A stretch of DNA of 64,000 bases from Gautieria morchelliformis (GCA_015179125.1 WHVA01000041.1:186001-250000), one strand, 5' to 3'. Positions 54,357 to 63,918 are shown, numbered from the stretch's first letter. Notes: generated by a model not told the origin, from the letters alone. Program-made: numbers and translations.

Positions 54357-55135
54357 TGTCATACCGAGGCTCAGCTCTCAACCAGAGCCAAGTCAGGCTT
54401 CAGAACAGAGGGCTTGGCTTCAACTTTGTAGGTTGCGCCTGTTGTTAGAATGCGAGGAGGGAGGCGGAGAGAGACGAAGGCTGGAACAAGACACGATGCG
54501 CACTATGCGCGAGAGACAAAACACTAGTGAGGACGCTGTTAACTCACTCAACCGGACTCAACTATGTGAGTGAACGGGCTAAAAACCAATGTATTTGTTG
54601 TAACTACTGGGCTAGCTACATATATGAGTGTCCAAGGTATGGGTGCTCGGTCAGGGGTCAGCGAAGTGGGAACTAGATAGGACTTGTATCCGAACATGGA
54701 TAGCACCGGGATAGTGCCGGCTTGTGCTGCAGGCTATACTAACATGACGAGTAATCACGATTCACAACAGCGCCTACTCAGTGTTCTGCCCTAATTTTGG
54801 GAACAGGTTTTAGCTTTAAGCTGAAGATTGGAATTGGTATCAGGCAGATGAGCTTAGTGTATGAGGAGCTAAGTTGATATCTGAACTGAGGGACTAAGAT
54901 ACAAGATTGGGGGGTTTATATAGTGAAGTAGGATGCAGGGTCATGGGCATCGATGATCGGAACTAGTGGACAAGGGGAATGAAGGGACAAACATATGGGG
55001 AGCTATCTAAGAAGGGAAATCAGGGGAGATGGAAAGGTACGAAGAGAAACCAAGGAAAGCTGAGTGAACCCAAGGGTTCCTGAGCAAGTACCAAAGCCAA
55101 GGCTTCAGGACCAGACTTGGGAACAGATCATAACA
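54357..55135 (-). repeat. LTR of Gypsy-3 (3' LTR, minus strand)
   Basis: Plus-strand bounds TGTCATACCGAGG and GATCATAACA. On the minus strand it starts TGTTATGATC and is preceded by the purine-rich GCCATGAGGGGGTGGTAC, as a 3' LTR should be. GGCTTCAACTTTGTAGGTTGCGCC is shared in part with LTR-B. The right-hand continuation is Gypsy-3 interior. Confidence 0.7.
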
Positions 55136-55271
55136 GTACCACCCCCTCATGGCTGAACCCATGAGGCCATAAGCGAGCTCCCATAGATCACCAGGTTGGG
55201 AGGATTATATAAGTTTTTTTTTCACATCTAACTTCTTGCCTTCTCCCATCATCAGCAGAAACTTCACAAAC

Positions 55272-57122
55272 ATGTCAAATGCTCAAGAATTAGAAATCAA
55301 TGAGATTGATGAGCTCGATGCAGAACTCACACAAGCTGAGCATGAAACGGAGGAGCATAAGAATGCTCTAATGGAAAATGATGACTTGTGCAAGAGCACA
55401 AGGAAGTGTTGGAGAAGAAATGACTGTAGGATGTATAAAAAGCTGAGGAGGAACAGAAGTACCAGGAAGTGCAAGCTGAAGCTGCAAGAAAAGCCAAGGA
55501 GGCCTGGAAGGCCAAGGATGAACAGAAAGTGTGGGAGGCGAAAGCCGAGGTCAAGTGGTGGAAGAAACTGAAGGATGACCTGGAAGCTGAAAAATGACGG
55601 CAACCAAGAAAACGCCAGCTGCCCTGGACATCCCATTGTATGTTGCAACCCCAGATGATTGGCTGGCCCTGGATTCGGAAGTGGCTAGGTCCAGGGTGTT
55701 GAATGCTGAAATGGCGAGGCATCGGGAAGCTGTGGGTGAGCCTTGGGCAGGAGGTTTTGGGGCTTGGAAATGTACAGAGAAGTTGGAGGAAGGAGAGGAG
55801 TGTTGTAAATCATGGTGTGCAAGCTGCTGCATACTATATGATGGGGGGTGAAGGGAACTAAGGAGAAATAGCTTCAAGCACCAGTTAAGGGCTGAAGCGA
55901 GTCTGGGACCAAAACAATGAGAACTGTGGCTTCAAAACAGCCAGCTACAATAGCACAATTGGATTTTCTTACTTCCTGAGGTTCTATACATGTTTCCTAG
56001 CTATTTAAGTAGTTTGGAACAAAGCTATACTAAGGTAGATATGAAAGACACTTGTGGAGTGAACATATGCCGCTGGTGCATGATATATGCACCGGTGCTG
56101 GAGTATGTACCTATCTGTCCATTAGGTACCAGTGCCTTAAACTGTGGAGCTTTCTATACTATTGTGGAGTGACTGCATATATTCAGGAATGATGGAGCAC
56201 CTCCCATGCTCCATCTCGGATCTGTACCTTGAGCGGCCCCAGAACCTGGCTCAAGGTTAAAGGGGCCGGCTAGATGCACGCACATGTGATAATGCATGCA
56301 TATGTAATAGATCTGTGGTCAGTGATGCGTATACGCGTGAGTATGAGCGCAAGTGTACTAGGATGGAGCTTTATCTCCCATCCATAATATAACAGGGAGC
56401 TTGTGGCAAGTTTATTCTTTATGTTTTATTATTTTTTATGATTGACTTTGGGTTTTTTAGGCTAATCCTTGCAATGCCTGTATAAGGTGTGGTGACAGGC
56501 ATAGTCGGGAACAAGATCACTTGCCAAGCCTGCAGCAACCAAAAGGTTAGCTGCTCATTCCTGGATGAAAAGCAGAAGTGTCTGAACAAGGACAGTGACA
56601 AGCCATCGGTGAAGAGGGTGAGGACAAATAAGTCCAAGCCAAGTTCGGATCAGGAGGAGAGAGAGCCGAGTAGGGAAGCCTCAGGATCGGGCAGGAAATC
56701 CAAACCAATGTACAAGGGAGTGGCAGACAAGCCACTGGGACTGCTGGTCAGGCAGCTCCTTTGGGAGCAGAATGAGTTGCTCAGGACCCTTGTGGACAGT
56801 GGGAGGGGTGTTCTGAAAATGTGCATATGCAAATCGCCAACAGAACTCGAAGTTCATCCAGTACATGTCGCAATGGGTGATGGCAGCTGGACAAGCCGGG
56901 AATTGGGGTTTGGGATTGAAAGGAGACTGGTATGGGTCTCAGGGTTTGGGCTTGGGTTTGGGTTCAGAGGAGGAGACAGAGGGAGAGGAATCTGAAAGAG
57001 GAAAAGGGAAGGGAAAACAGAAGAAAGCAGAAAATGCAGGAAAAGGTTTGGAAGGGGATTCAGGAGATGAGGAAGGAGAACAGGACATGGATGAGGATGG
57101 AAGAACACTAGAATATATGTAA
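55272..57122 (+). pseudogene. Coiled-coil and Cys-cluster protein, antisense within Gypsy-3
   Basis: From ATG 55272 an acidic coiled coil begins (MSNAQELEINEIDELDAEL). Near 55390 the frame is lost and continues in another with Glu/Lys/Ala heptads (KYQEVQAEAARKAKEAW, KVWEAKAEVKWWKKL). ATG 55594 opens KKTPAALDIPLYVATPDDWL to 55851. About 600 bases later, after a possible intron end GTTTTTTAG (56460), a Cys-rich segment NPCNACIRCG shifts frame to KITCQACSNQKVSCSF, followed by a basic Ser/Lys-rich stretch and LLVRQLLWEQNELLRTL to about 56995. Stops and shifts make it a pseudogene. The Cys pattern resembles Agaricomycete coiled-coil/zinc-cluster proteins of unknown function. It lies antisense between Gypsy-3 pol and its LTR. 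Confidence 0.55.
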
Positions 57123-57360
57123 TTACGGGTTTGGGGATTGTCGGAATCGTGACTTGTCTTTTCTTAGGAATGAGTTTTTTCCAGATCAGAAATGGAACAG
57201 AGAATGGAAAGAGACAGAGGAGAGAACAGGTAGATAGATGGTGGAAATTTAGAGAGAGGAAAGCTGAGAACTACAAGTGTAAGTATCCGGCAAAACGGCC
57301 AAGGTAAAACATAGCAAAGAGTGTTTTCTTTATCTAACTAAGAAAATGACTGTAAAATGA
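57123..57360. other. Spacer between the antisense pseudogene and Gypsy-3 pol
   Basis: Contains a possible intron end CTTTTCTTAG near 57167, but no coding region I can support. Confidence 0.3.
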
Positions 57361-57677
57361 GTGAAAGAAAATGCAGAGAGCCAAAGCTTGGGTTCAAGGA
57401 ACCCATGGTCCAGGCTTGGCAAGGTACGCTGAGTGAAAATCGGTCACCATCTTGGCTGCATGGCCAAGCTTGGTTGCAAGGACCCATGACATCTCTTCAT
57501 CGGTACCTTCATAACCAGCCCATTGGCCAAGGTACAGGAGGTTACAGGGTCTATGTCACCGGTCAATCTTGGAGTCTAAGATCTCAGAATCTCATATTTG
57601 GCTTTGCCATCGATCTCAGTAGTCCACACACATTCTCAGTGTACCATCCTTCTTCTTTGCGAATACCACAGGGGCAC
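57361..57677 (-). pseudogene. pol: Gypsy-3 pol remnant: RT start fused to chromodomain
   Basis: Read on the minus strand: APVVFAKKKDGTLRMCVDY (57677-57620), then a stop and EIDGKAKYEILR followed, after a frame change, by LDSKIDR and LLYLGQWAGYEGTDEEMSW to FHSAYLAKPGP, a chromodomain. RT, RNase H and integrase between VDY and the chromodomain are deleted. The N-terminal continuation of the RT is at 63919-64000, beyond copy B, with the target duplication GGCAC in the codons for GAP. Confidence 0.88.
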
Positions 57678-58157
57678 TGTCAGGGGACACCCTGTTTTCC
57701 ATTTCCAGTTCCGACACCACACCCAGTTCCGACTCCATTTCCGACTCCGCTTCCGGTTCCGATTCCATCTCCGCATCCGCTTTCGGGAACGATTCCGCTT
57801 CTGGGAGAACTTCCACCAGTTCCGTTCGCCTTGCCAGTTCCACTCCAATTTCCGACTTCCGCCCCGGAACAGTGTCGGAAATCAAGCGACTCGCATAATA
57901 GGTGGCATCAAGGGTCGATCAAGGGTCAGGGGGATGCAGGGTTGATGGCGGGTGCCAAGCGTTGTCCCTGGCTGCGCAGCGTAGTATAATACGGGCTCGC
58001 TGACATTGGGGGTCCTTAGACTTTTCTCTTTGGATTTCCCCTTGTCAGGTGAGAATCCCCTCTCTTGTATACTCTATTCATTTATACAGACTTTGGATTT
58101 CCCCTTGTCAGTTGTGTGGTAGTGTGATCTCCACAACCAGCCAGGGTTGCCCTTACA
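57678..58157 (+). repeat. Left LTR of copy B
   Basis: TGTCAGGGGACACC to CCCTTACA. TATAATA at 57985-57991, predicted RNA start in TTAGACTTTTCTC near 58016-58020. TTCCGA-rich first half as in copy A. Confidence 0.95.
57985..58027 (+). promoter_or_regulatory. Copy B core promoter and predicted transcript start
   Basis: TATAATA box followed 27-30 bases later by AGACTTTTCT (58018-58027), the reverse complement of the primer site at 58160-58169. Confidence 0.6.
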
Positions 58158-58159
58158 GC

Positions 58160-58169
58160 AGAAAAGTCT
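58160..58169 (+). other. Candidate self-priming site, copy B
   Basis: AGAAAAGTCT two bases after the LTR, perfectly complementary to 58018-58027. Same layout as copy A. Confidence 0.55.
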
Positions 58170-58344
58170 CTCTCCTAGAGGACCGGCGGTCGTACTGCAT
58201 GTTGCATTCGCCATAGGTGCGTTCGGAATCGGAGACAGCGACTCGGAGATCGCAACCTCTTCCGCACACACAGCGTACGACAGCCCCTCTTCTTACGTCG
58301 AGCTCCCAACCCCGGAAATCCCGTCCCATATTTCTCCTTCCAAC

Positions 58345-59520
58345 ATGGATCCGGACGATCGTCTTCGGAATATGGAGGAGGAATTGACGCGGAACCGGAT
58401 GAAGACCGACGCGATTGAAACAGCCTTACAAGCGATTTTGGCTAAGTTAGATATTCCACAAGGTGGTGGAAATGAAATGCTGGATGATCCGGATTTCGGA
58501 AAAGCGGAACTAGCGGAAAAGAGGATGTCCGCGAAGTTAGCAAAGGTCAAACCCGCAACTCCGGCGGACTTTGACGGAGATCGGGAGAAGGGACGCGCAT
58601 TCTTCAACACATGCAGCATCTACTTCGCAATTGTCGGAGACCTCTTTCCGAACGACCAGGCTCGGATTCACTGGACGTTGTCCTTTTTCAAATCGGACCG
58701 CGCAGCCCGTTTTGCAAACAAGGTGATCCGACATGAAGCAAAGGGCAAGGGGAACTACTTCCGGGACTGGGACGCGTTCGAGAAAACATTTTCCGACCAG
58801 TTCTGCCCGAAAAACGAGCAGCTCACAGCCCTTACAAAGCTCGAGGGGACGAGCTGGTACCAGGCCAAAGATCCGGTCGATGACTACATCGATCGCTTCC
58901 AGGAGCTCATCGACCTTGCGGAATATGACGACGACAAGACGATCGTCATCAAATTCCGACGAGGACTTGATCCGACGCTCCAGAACCAAGTTGCGCTGCT
59001 TGGGGATGGAGCTCCGGATTTTGATGACCCGGAAGGGTGGTACCAAGCTGCGCAGAAGGTTTCTCGGAACAGGGAGGCAAATGAGGCCTTCGTGGAGACG
59101 AGTCGGAACACGACACGCAGTTCCGCTCGTCCTACTCAACCTGTGCCAAAACCCGGAAGCGCATTCATTCCCACACGGAAATTATTTCCGATGCTTGCTC
59201 CGCCTGCTCCTATTAGGAACCATAGCCCTCCTCCCTCGAAGAGTGGCCCTGCCCCGATGGATGTTGACCGCATGCGCGGAAAAGGCCACGGAACTATCAC
59301 CTGCTTCCGCTGCCGACAACCAGGCCACTACGCTCGCGAGTGCCCCCAAGCCTTTGATATCCGGCTTATGACCACAGAGGAGAAACTCGAGATCCTTCCA
59401 GAGTTCCTCGCGCTTGCAGACATAAACGGAGTGCCCACTGCGGAAGAGCTTTCCGAAAATGCGGAACATGGTCTACCGGAAGCGGAAGATGCATCGGATT
59501 TTGTGACACGCAGCGGGTGA
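58345..59520 (+). CDS. gag: Gag, chromovirus copy B
   Basis: 391 residues from ATG 58345 (MDPDDRLRNMEEELTRN) to TGA 59520. Capsid-type gag core (YFAIVGDLFPNDQARIHW, DWDAFEKTFSDQFCP, LAEYDDDKTIVIKFRRGL), Pro-rich linker, and CCHC knuckle CFRCRQPGHYAREC near residue 325. The frame is open upstream to 58147 but without an ATG. It would assemble particles and package RNA. Pol is reached by -1 frameshift at 59496; frames overlap from 59358 to 59520. Confidence 0.95.
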   Translation: MDPDDRLRNMEEELTRNRMKTDAIETALQAILAKLDIPQGGGNEMLDDPDFGKAELAEKRMSAKLAKVKPATPADFDGDREKGRAFFNTCSIYFAIVGDLFPNDQARIHWTLSFFKSDRAARFANKVIRHEAKGKGNYFRDWDAFEKTFSDQFCPKNEQLTALTKLEGTSWYQAKDPVDDYIDRFQELIDLAEYDDDKTIVIKFRRGLDPTLQNQVALLGDGAPDFDDPEGWYQAAQKVSRNREANEAFVETSRNTTRSSARPTQPVPKPGSAFIPTRKLFPMLAPPAPIRNHSPPPSKSGPAPMDVDRMRGKGHGTITCFRCRQPGHYARECPQAFDIRLMTTEEKLEILPEFLALADINGVPTAEELSENAEHGLPEAEDASDFVTRSG

Positions 59521-59538
59521 GATGTGTGCCCCTGCTGC
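59496..59538 (+). promoter_or_regulatory. Candidate -1 frameshift cassette, copy B
   Basis: Heptamer GGATTTT (59496-59502) in frame as G-GAT-TTT, 7-base spacer GTGACAC, then GCAGCGGG (59510-59517) pairing with CCC (59529-59531) and GCTGC (59534-59538). The loop contains the gag stop. Conserved in copy A. Confidence 0.6.
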
Positions 59539-62500
59539 CTGTACATAACCGGTTTGCCTGTCTTGAAGTAGAGAATGAAAAGCCCCCACTCCCCTCACTT
59601 CGTACAGACCCACCGGATAAAGTCACACAAAAACCAAATCTGACACCCCATCCATCCCGCATCCGCCCTTGGGAGAGACGCCTTCCGAAGCGCTATGTTG
59701 TTGCTGCCACCCCTGGCCCCAAGTCACTAGTCATTAAGGTGGAGATCCAGACGACAGATACGGCGGAAGTCAAATCCGGACCCGCCCTTGTCGATTGCGG
59801 GGCCACTGGTCAGTTTATGGACCGGGACTATGTGGAACGGAACCGACTGACCACGCGGAAGTTGCAACGTGCAATCCCGGTGTTCAATGTGGATGGAAGC
59901 CCCAATGAGGCAGGGTCCATCACGGAGATAGTAGACACAATTCTCCGCTACGATGGACACTCAGAACGCACTTCCTTTGCAGTCACCAGCCTGGGGAAGC
60001 AGGACATCATCCTCGGGTTTACCTGGCTTCAGGAGCACAACCCGGAGATCAATTGGCAGACTCGGAAGGTACTGATGAGTCGATGTCCAGCCAAGTGTCA
60101 CATGTGCAGGTCGGAACTGCGGAAGGAGCGCCAGGAGCAGCGGAAGACTGAACGGCTCATACAGACATGTCGTTCTGGCCCCCATCCACTGCTTGCAGAA
60201 GAAGACTCGGAAGCGGAATTTGAACCGGATCCCACTTCCAATTCCGATTCCGATTCCGATTCCGACGTCATCCGACTCGGCCCGGAAGACATTCTGGCGG
60301 AAGGGGAGCGCTTGCTGTACGTAAACCTTCCGCCGGAAGCGGAACACATCCGCGCCACCGGAAATATTTCGCAACGCCTTGCTGAAGCCTCCAAGAGGCA
60401 TGATAGAGTAGAGGCGGAAATTCCGGAGTACCTGCGAGAGTTCGAGGACGTCTTTTCCAAGGAGTCGTTTGATACCCTGCCTCCACGGAAGCTGTGGGAC
60501 CACGCCATCGAGTTGGAGCCTGGGTCAAAGCCCACCAACTGCAAGGTCTACCCGCTGTCACCCAAGGAGCAGGTAGAGCTCGATGCGTTCCTTGCGGAAA
60601 ACCTCCGTACAGGGAGGATCCGCCCCTCCAAGTCACCCATGGCATCTCCGGTGTTCTTCATCAAGAAGAAGGATGGCTCGCTCAGACTTGTGCAGGACTA
60701 CCGGGCCTTGAATGCGATCACGATCAAGAACCGGTACCCCATTCCACTCATTTCCGAACTGATCACACAACTCCGTGGGGCGAGGTACTTCACTAAGCTG
60801 GATGTCCGCTGGGGCTTCAACAATGTCCGGATCCGGGAGGGAGACGAGTGGAAGGCCGCATTCCGCACCAATCGAGGACTCTTTGAGCCACAGGTCATGT
60901 TCTTTGGCCTCACCAACAGTCCCGCCACATTCCAGACGATGATGAATGACATTTTCCGTGACATGATAGCAGAAGGGGTTGTCTGCGTCTACCTCGATGA
61001 CATCCTCATTTTCACGAAAACAATGTCCGAACATCGGGAAGTCGTGCGGAGAGTGCTGGAACGGCTCCGGGAGTACAACCTGTGTCTCAAGCCGGAAAAG
61101 TGCGAATTTGAGCGGACGCGGATAGAGTATCTTGGGGTGATTGTGTCGGAAGGAAAGGTGGAAATGGACCCAGTCAAAGTTTCCGGTGTATCGGATTGGC
61201 CCGTGCCGCGAAACAAGAAGGAGGTCCAGTCCTTCATTGGGTTTGTCAATTTCTACCGGCGGTTCATCAAGGACTTCTCCTGCCACGCCCGTGCCCTCTT
61301 CGACCTCACCAAGAAGGAGGTTGGATGGCGGTGGGGAGAGCCAGAACAGACTTCCTTTGACAAACTCAAGGAGCTGATCACTTCCGCCCCGGTCCTGATC
61401 TTTCCCGACGACTCTCGCCCTTATCGAGTCGAGGCGGATTCTTCCGACGCAGCTACCGGAGCGGTCTTGTCACAGCAGTCATCGGAAGATGGTGGGGGGT
61501 GGCATCCGATTGCCTTCTTCTCTAAGAGCCTTAGTCCGGTCGAGCGGAACTATGAGATCCATGACAAGGAGATGCTGGCAATCATCCGAGCGCTGGAGGA
61601 GTGGCGACACTTCCTCGAGGGTGCTCTATGCCCTTTTGAGATCTGGACAGACCACAAGAACCTCGAGTATTTCCGCACGGCTAAGAAGCTGAACCGACGA
61701 CAAGCACGGTGGTCCCTACACCTGTCCCGGTTTGACTTCATGCTCCACCACCGCCCCGGCCGCACCATGGGCAAGCCCGATGCCCTATCCCGCCGCGCGG
61801 ATCACGGAAGCGGAAGTGGAGACAACGCGGATATGACACTGCTCCGCCCAAGTCTCTTTGCAATCCGTGCCCTAGAAGGAGTAACTGCAGTTGGGGCGGA
61901 AGCGGAAATGCTCCGGGATATCCGGAGGCAGTACCGGAATGGAGAGAAGGAGGAGTCGGTGGTGAAGGCAGTGGAGGAACTCCGGAAGGGGCACTCACGG
62001 TCTGTACGGGCAGCGGAATGGTCGGAACGTGATGGACTGCTACACTTCAGAGGCAAGGTCTATGTTCCGGGTGGGGCGGACCTCCGCCGTCGCATCGTGT
62101 CCCAGCACCATGACACACGGGTCGCTGGGCATGCTGGCAGGTGGAAGACGCTGGAGTTAGTGGCTCGGAATTACTGGTGGCCTCAGATGTCCCGCTACAT
62201 CGGACAGTACGTGAAGACGTGTGACCTTTGTCTCCGAACCAAAGCGCAACGACGTCCGCCCGTCGGAGAACTTGTTCCGCTCCTGATTCCCGAATCCCGC
62301 TGGGACACCATCAGTGTCAACTTCATCGTTGAACTCCCAGAGTCTCATGGCTACGACGCGATCATGAACGTCGTGGATTCGGTGAGCAAGGTGTCCCACT
62401 TCATTCCGACGCACACGACGATCACAGCCCTCGGAGCGGCCCGCCTGTTCCTTGCACATGTCTGGAAGTTGCATGGGCTCCCGAAGCAAGTCGTTTCCGA

Positions 62501-63659
62501 CCGAGGTCCGCAGTTTGTCGCGGAACTGACTCGGGAGCTCTACCGCCTGCTCGGCATAAAGCTGGCTACCACCACAGCGTACCATCCGCAGGGTGACGGA
62601 CAGACGGAACGGGTCAATCAGGAGTTGGAGCAATATCTCCGCCTCTTTGTCAATGAGAGGCAGGATGACTGGGATGAGTTACTTCCGCTGGCGGAATTCC
62701 AATACAACAACCATGTCCATTCCGCCACGCAACAGACTCCCTTCATGCTTGACTCCGGACGACACCCGCGGATGGGCTTCGAACCACGCCAGGCTGACTC
62801 CCGACTCGAGACAGTCAATGAGTTCCGAGACCGCATGGACTCCACCCTTTCGGAAGCCAAGTCGGCCCTTGCGAAGGCCAAGGATGACATGGCAAGGTAC
62901 TACAACCGACGCCGGGTTCCTGCCCCAGAGTACCAAGTTGGAGACAAGGTGTACCTAGATGCAAGTGACATCCGCACCACACGCCCTTCGCAGAAGCTTG
63001 CCCACCGCTACCTTGGGCCCTTCACAGTGACGCGGAGGGTTGGACGGAATGCATACCGCCTCCGACTTCCGATGTCCATGTCCCGCCTCCACCCCGTCTT
63101 CAACGTGGTGAAGTTACTCCCTATGCTTGAGGACCCAATTCCACGTCGGAAGGCTCATCCGCCACCTCCGCCAGAAATTGTAGATGGGGAAGAGCACTAC
63201 GTGGTAGAACGGATCCTGGACAGCCGGTTTGTGCGAGGACGACTCCAATTCCTCGTGAAATGGGAAGGGTATGGGTACGAGGAGAATTCGTGGGTCCCGG
63301 AGCAAGATGTTTCCGCTCCTGACAAACTCCGGGAGTTCTACAGGACACATCCAGGTGCCCCTCGCCGAATCCGCTCGCTGGCATTTCAATCCCTTGTGTC
63401 CCGTGCTTCGAGGACGCAGCACGCTAGAGGGGGGGTGATGTCAGGGGACACCCTGTTTGCCATTTCCAGTTCCGACACCACACCCAGTTCCGACTCCATT
63501 TCCGACTCCGCTTCCGGTTCCGATTCCATCTCCGCATCCGCTTTCGGGAACGATTCCGCTTCTGGGAGAACTTCCACCAGTTCCGTTCGCCTTGCCAGTT
63601 CCACTCCAATTTCCGACTTCCGCCCCGGAACAGTGTCGGAAATCAAGCGACTCGCATAA
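59517..63659 (+). CDS. pol: Pol polyprotein, chromovirus copy B
   Basis: A single open frame with no ATG at its start, expected as a Gag-Pol fusion by -1 frameshift. Residues counted from 59517: protease with LVDCGATGQFMD near 93; RT about 365-560 with FFIKKKDGSLRLVQDYR, LDVRWGFNNVRI and YLDD at 492-495; RNase H about 640-760 (VEADSS, IHDKEMLAII, WTDHKNLEYF); integrase zinc domain HHDTRVAGHAGRW...CDLC near 865-905; core with SVNFIVELP (Asn 935 where Asp is catalytic; copy A has Asp), SDRGPQF and GDGQTERVNQ; chromodomain YVVERILDS to WVPEQDVSAP near 1225-1265. The frame continues through the polypurine tract and 220 bases into the LTR, adding a Ser-rich tail. DCGAT is present in both copies, so it is probably natural. 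Confidence 0.95.
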   Translation: MRCVPLLPVHNRFACLEVENEKPPLPSLRTDPPDKVTQKPNLTPHPSRIRPWERRLPKRYVVAATPGPKSLVIKVEIQTTDTAEVKSGPALVDCGATGQFMDRDYVERNRLTTRKLQRAIPVFNVDGSPNEAGSITEIVDTILRYDGHSERTSFAVTSLGKQDIILGFTWLQEHNPEINWQTRKVLMSRCPAKCHMCRSELRKERQEQRKTERLIQTCRSGPHPLLAEEDSEAEFEPDPTSNSDSDSDSDVIRLGPEDILAEGERLLYVNLPPEAEHIRATGNISQRLAEASKRHDRVEAEIPEYLREFEDVFSKESFDTLPPRKLWDHAIELEPGSKPTNCKVYPLSPKEQVELDAFLAENLRTGRIRPSKSPMASPVFFIKKKDGSLRLVQDYRALNAITIKNRYPIPLISELITQLRGARYFTKLDVRWGFNNVRIREGDEWKAAFRTNRGLFEPQVMFFGLTNSPATFQTMMNDIFRDMIAEGVVCVYLDDILIFTKTMSEHREVVRRVLERLREYNLCLKPEKCEFERTRIEYLGVIVSEGKVEMDPVKVSGVSDWPVPRNKKEVQSFIGFVNFYRRFIKDFSCHARALFDLTKKEVGWRWGEPEQTSFDKLKELITSAPVLIFPDDSRPYRVEADSSDAATGAVLSQQSSEDGGGWHPIAFFSKSLSPVERNYEIHDKEMLAIIRALEEWRHFLEGALCPFEIWTDHKNLEYFRTAKKLNRRQARWSLHLSRFDFMLHHRPGRTMGKPDALSRRADHGSGSGDNADMTLLRPSLFAIRALEGVTAVGAEAEMLRDIRRQYRNGEKEESVVKAVEELRKGHSRSVRAAEWSERDGLLHFRGKVYVPGGADLRRRIVSQHHDTRVAGHAGRWKTLELVARNYWWPQMSRYIGQYVKTCDLCLRTKAQRRPPVGELVPLLIPESRWDTISVNFIVELPESHGYDAIMNVVDSVSKVSHFIPTHTTITALGAARLFLAHVWKLHGLPKQVVSDRGPQFVAELTRELYRLLGIKLATTTAYHPQGDGQTERVNQELEQYLRLFVNERQDDWDELLPLAEFQYNNHVHSATQQTPFMLDSGRHPRMGFEPRQADSRLETVNEFRDRMDSTLSEAKSALAKAKDDMARYYNRRRVPAPEYQVGDKVYLDASDIRTTRPSQKLAHRYLGPFTVTRRVGRNAYRLRLPMSMSRLHPVFNVVKLLPMLEDPIPRRKAHPPPPPEIVDGEEHYVVERILDSRFVRGRLQFLVKWEGYGYEENSWVPEQDVSAPDKLREFYRTHPGAPRRIRSLAFQSLVSRASRTQHARGGVMSGDTLFAISSSDTTPSSDSISDSASGSDSISASAFGNDSASGRTSTSSVRLASSTPISDFRPGTVSEIKRLA
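63427..63438 (+). other. Polypurine tract of copy B
   Basis: AGGGGGGGTGA immediately before the right LTR. It also lies inside the pol frame (GGVM). Confidence 0.85.
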
Positions 63660-63918
63660 TAGGTGGCATCAAGGGTCGATCAAGGGTCAGGGGGATGCAG
63701 GGTTGATGGCGGGTGCCAAGCGTTGTCCCTGGCTGCGCAGCGTAGTATAATACGGGCTCGCTGACATTGGGGGTCCTTAGACTTTTCTCTTTGGATTTCC
63801 CCTTGTCAGGTGAGAACCCCCTCTCTTGTATGCTCTGTTCATTTATACATACTTTGGATTTCCCCTTGTCAGTTGTGTGGTAGTGTGATCTCCACGACTA
63901 GCCAGGGTTGCCCTTACA
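63439..63918 (+). repeat. Right LTR of copy B
   Basis: 480 bases, TGTCAGGGG to CCCTTACA. Differs from the left LTR at about seven positions (for example TTTGCC for TTTTCC near 63457, TATGCTCTGTTC for TATACTCTATTC near 63830). Followed by GGCAC. Confidence 0.95.

Larger units (their letters stand above)
57678..63918 (+). mobile_element. Ty3/Gypsy chromovirus copy B (best preserved)
   Basis: LTRs 57678-58157 and 63439-63918, both 480 bases with roughly seven differences, flanked by GGCAC (57673-57677 and 63919-63923). Gag and pol are uninterrupted. It is inserted into Gypsy-3 RT. The low LTR divergence makes it young compared with its neighbours. The only obvious coding defect is Asp to Asn at the first integrase catalytic position. 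Confidence 0.97.

Noticed and set aside
59521-59545. Stop-restart (TGA then ATG) as the way to translate pol
   Set aside because: The ATG at 59522 is in the third frame and meets TAA after eight codons, so it cannot open pol.
59792-59800. Protease DCGAT considered a mutated DSGAT
   Set aside because: Both chromovirus copies have Cys there while differing elsewhere, so it is more likely the natural residue of this lineage.
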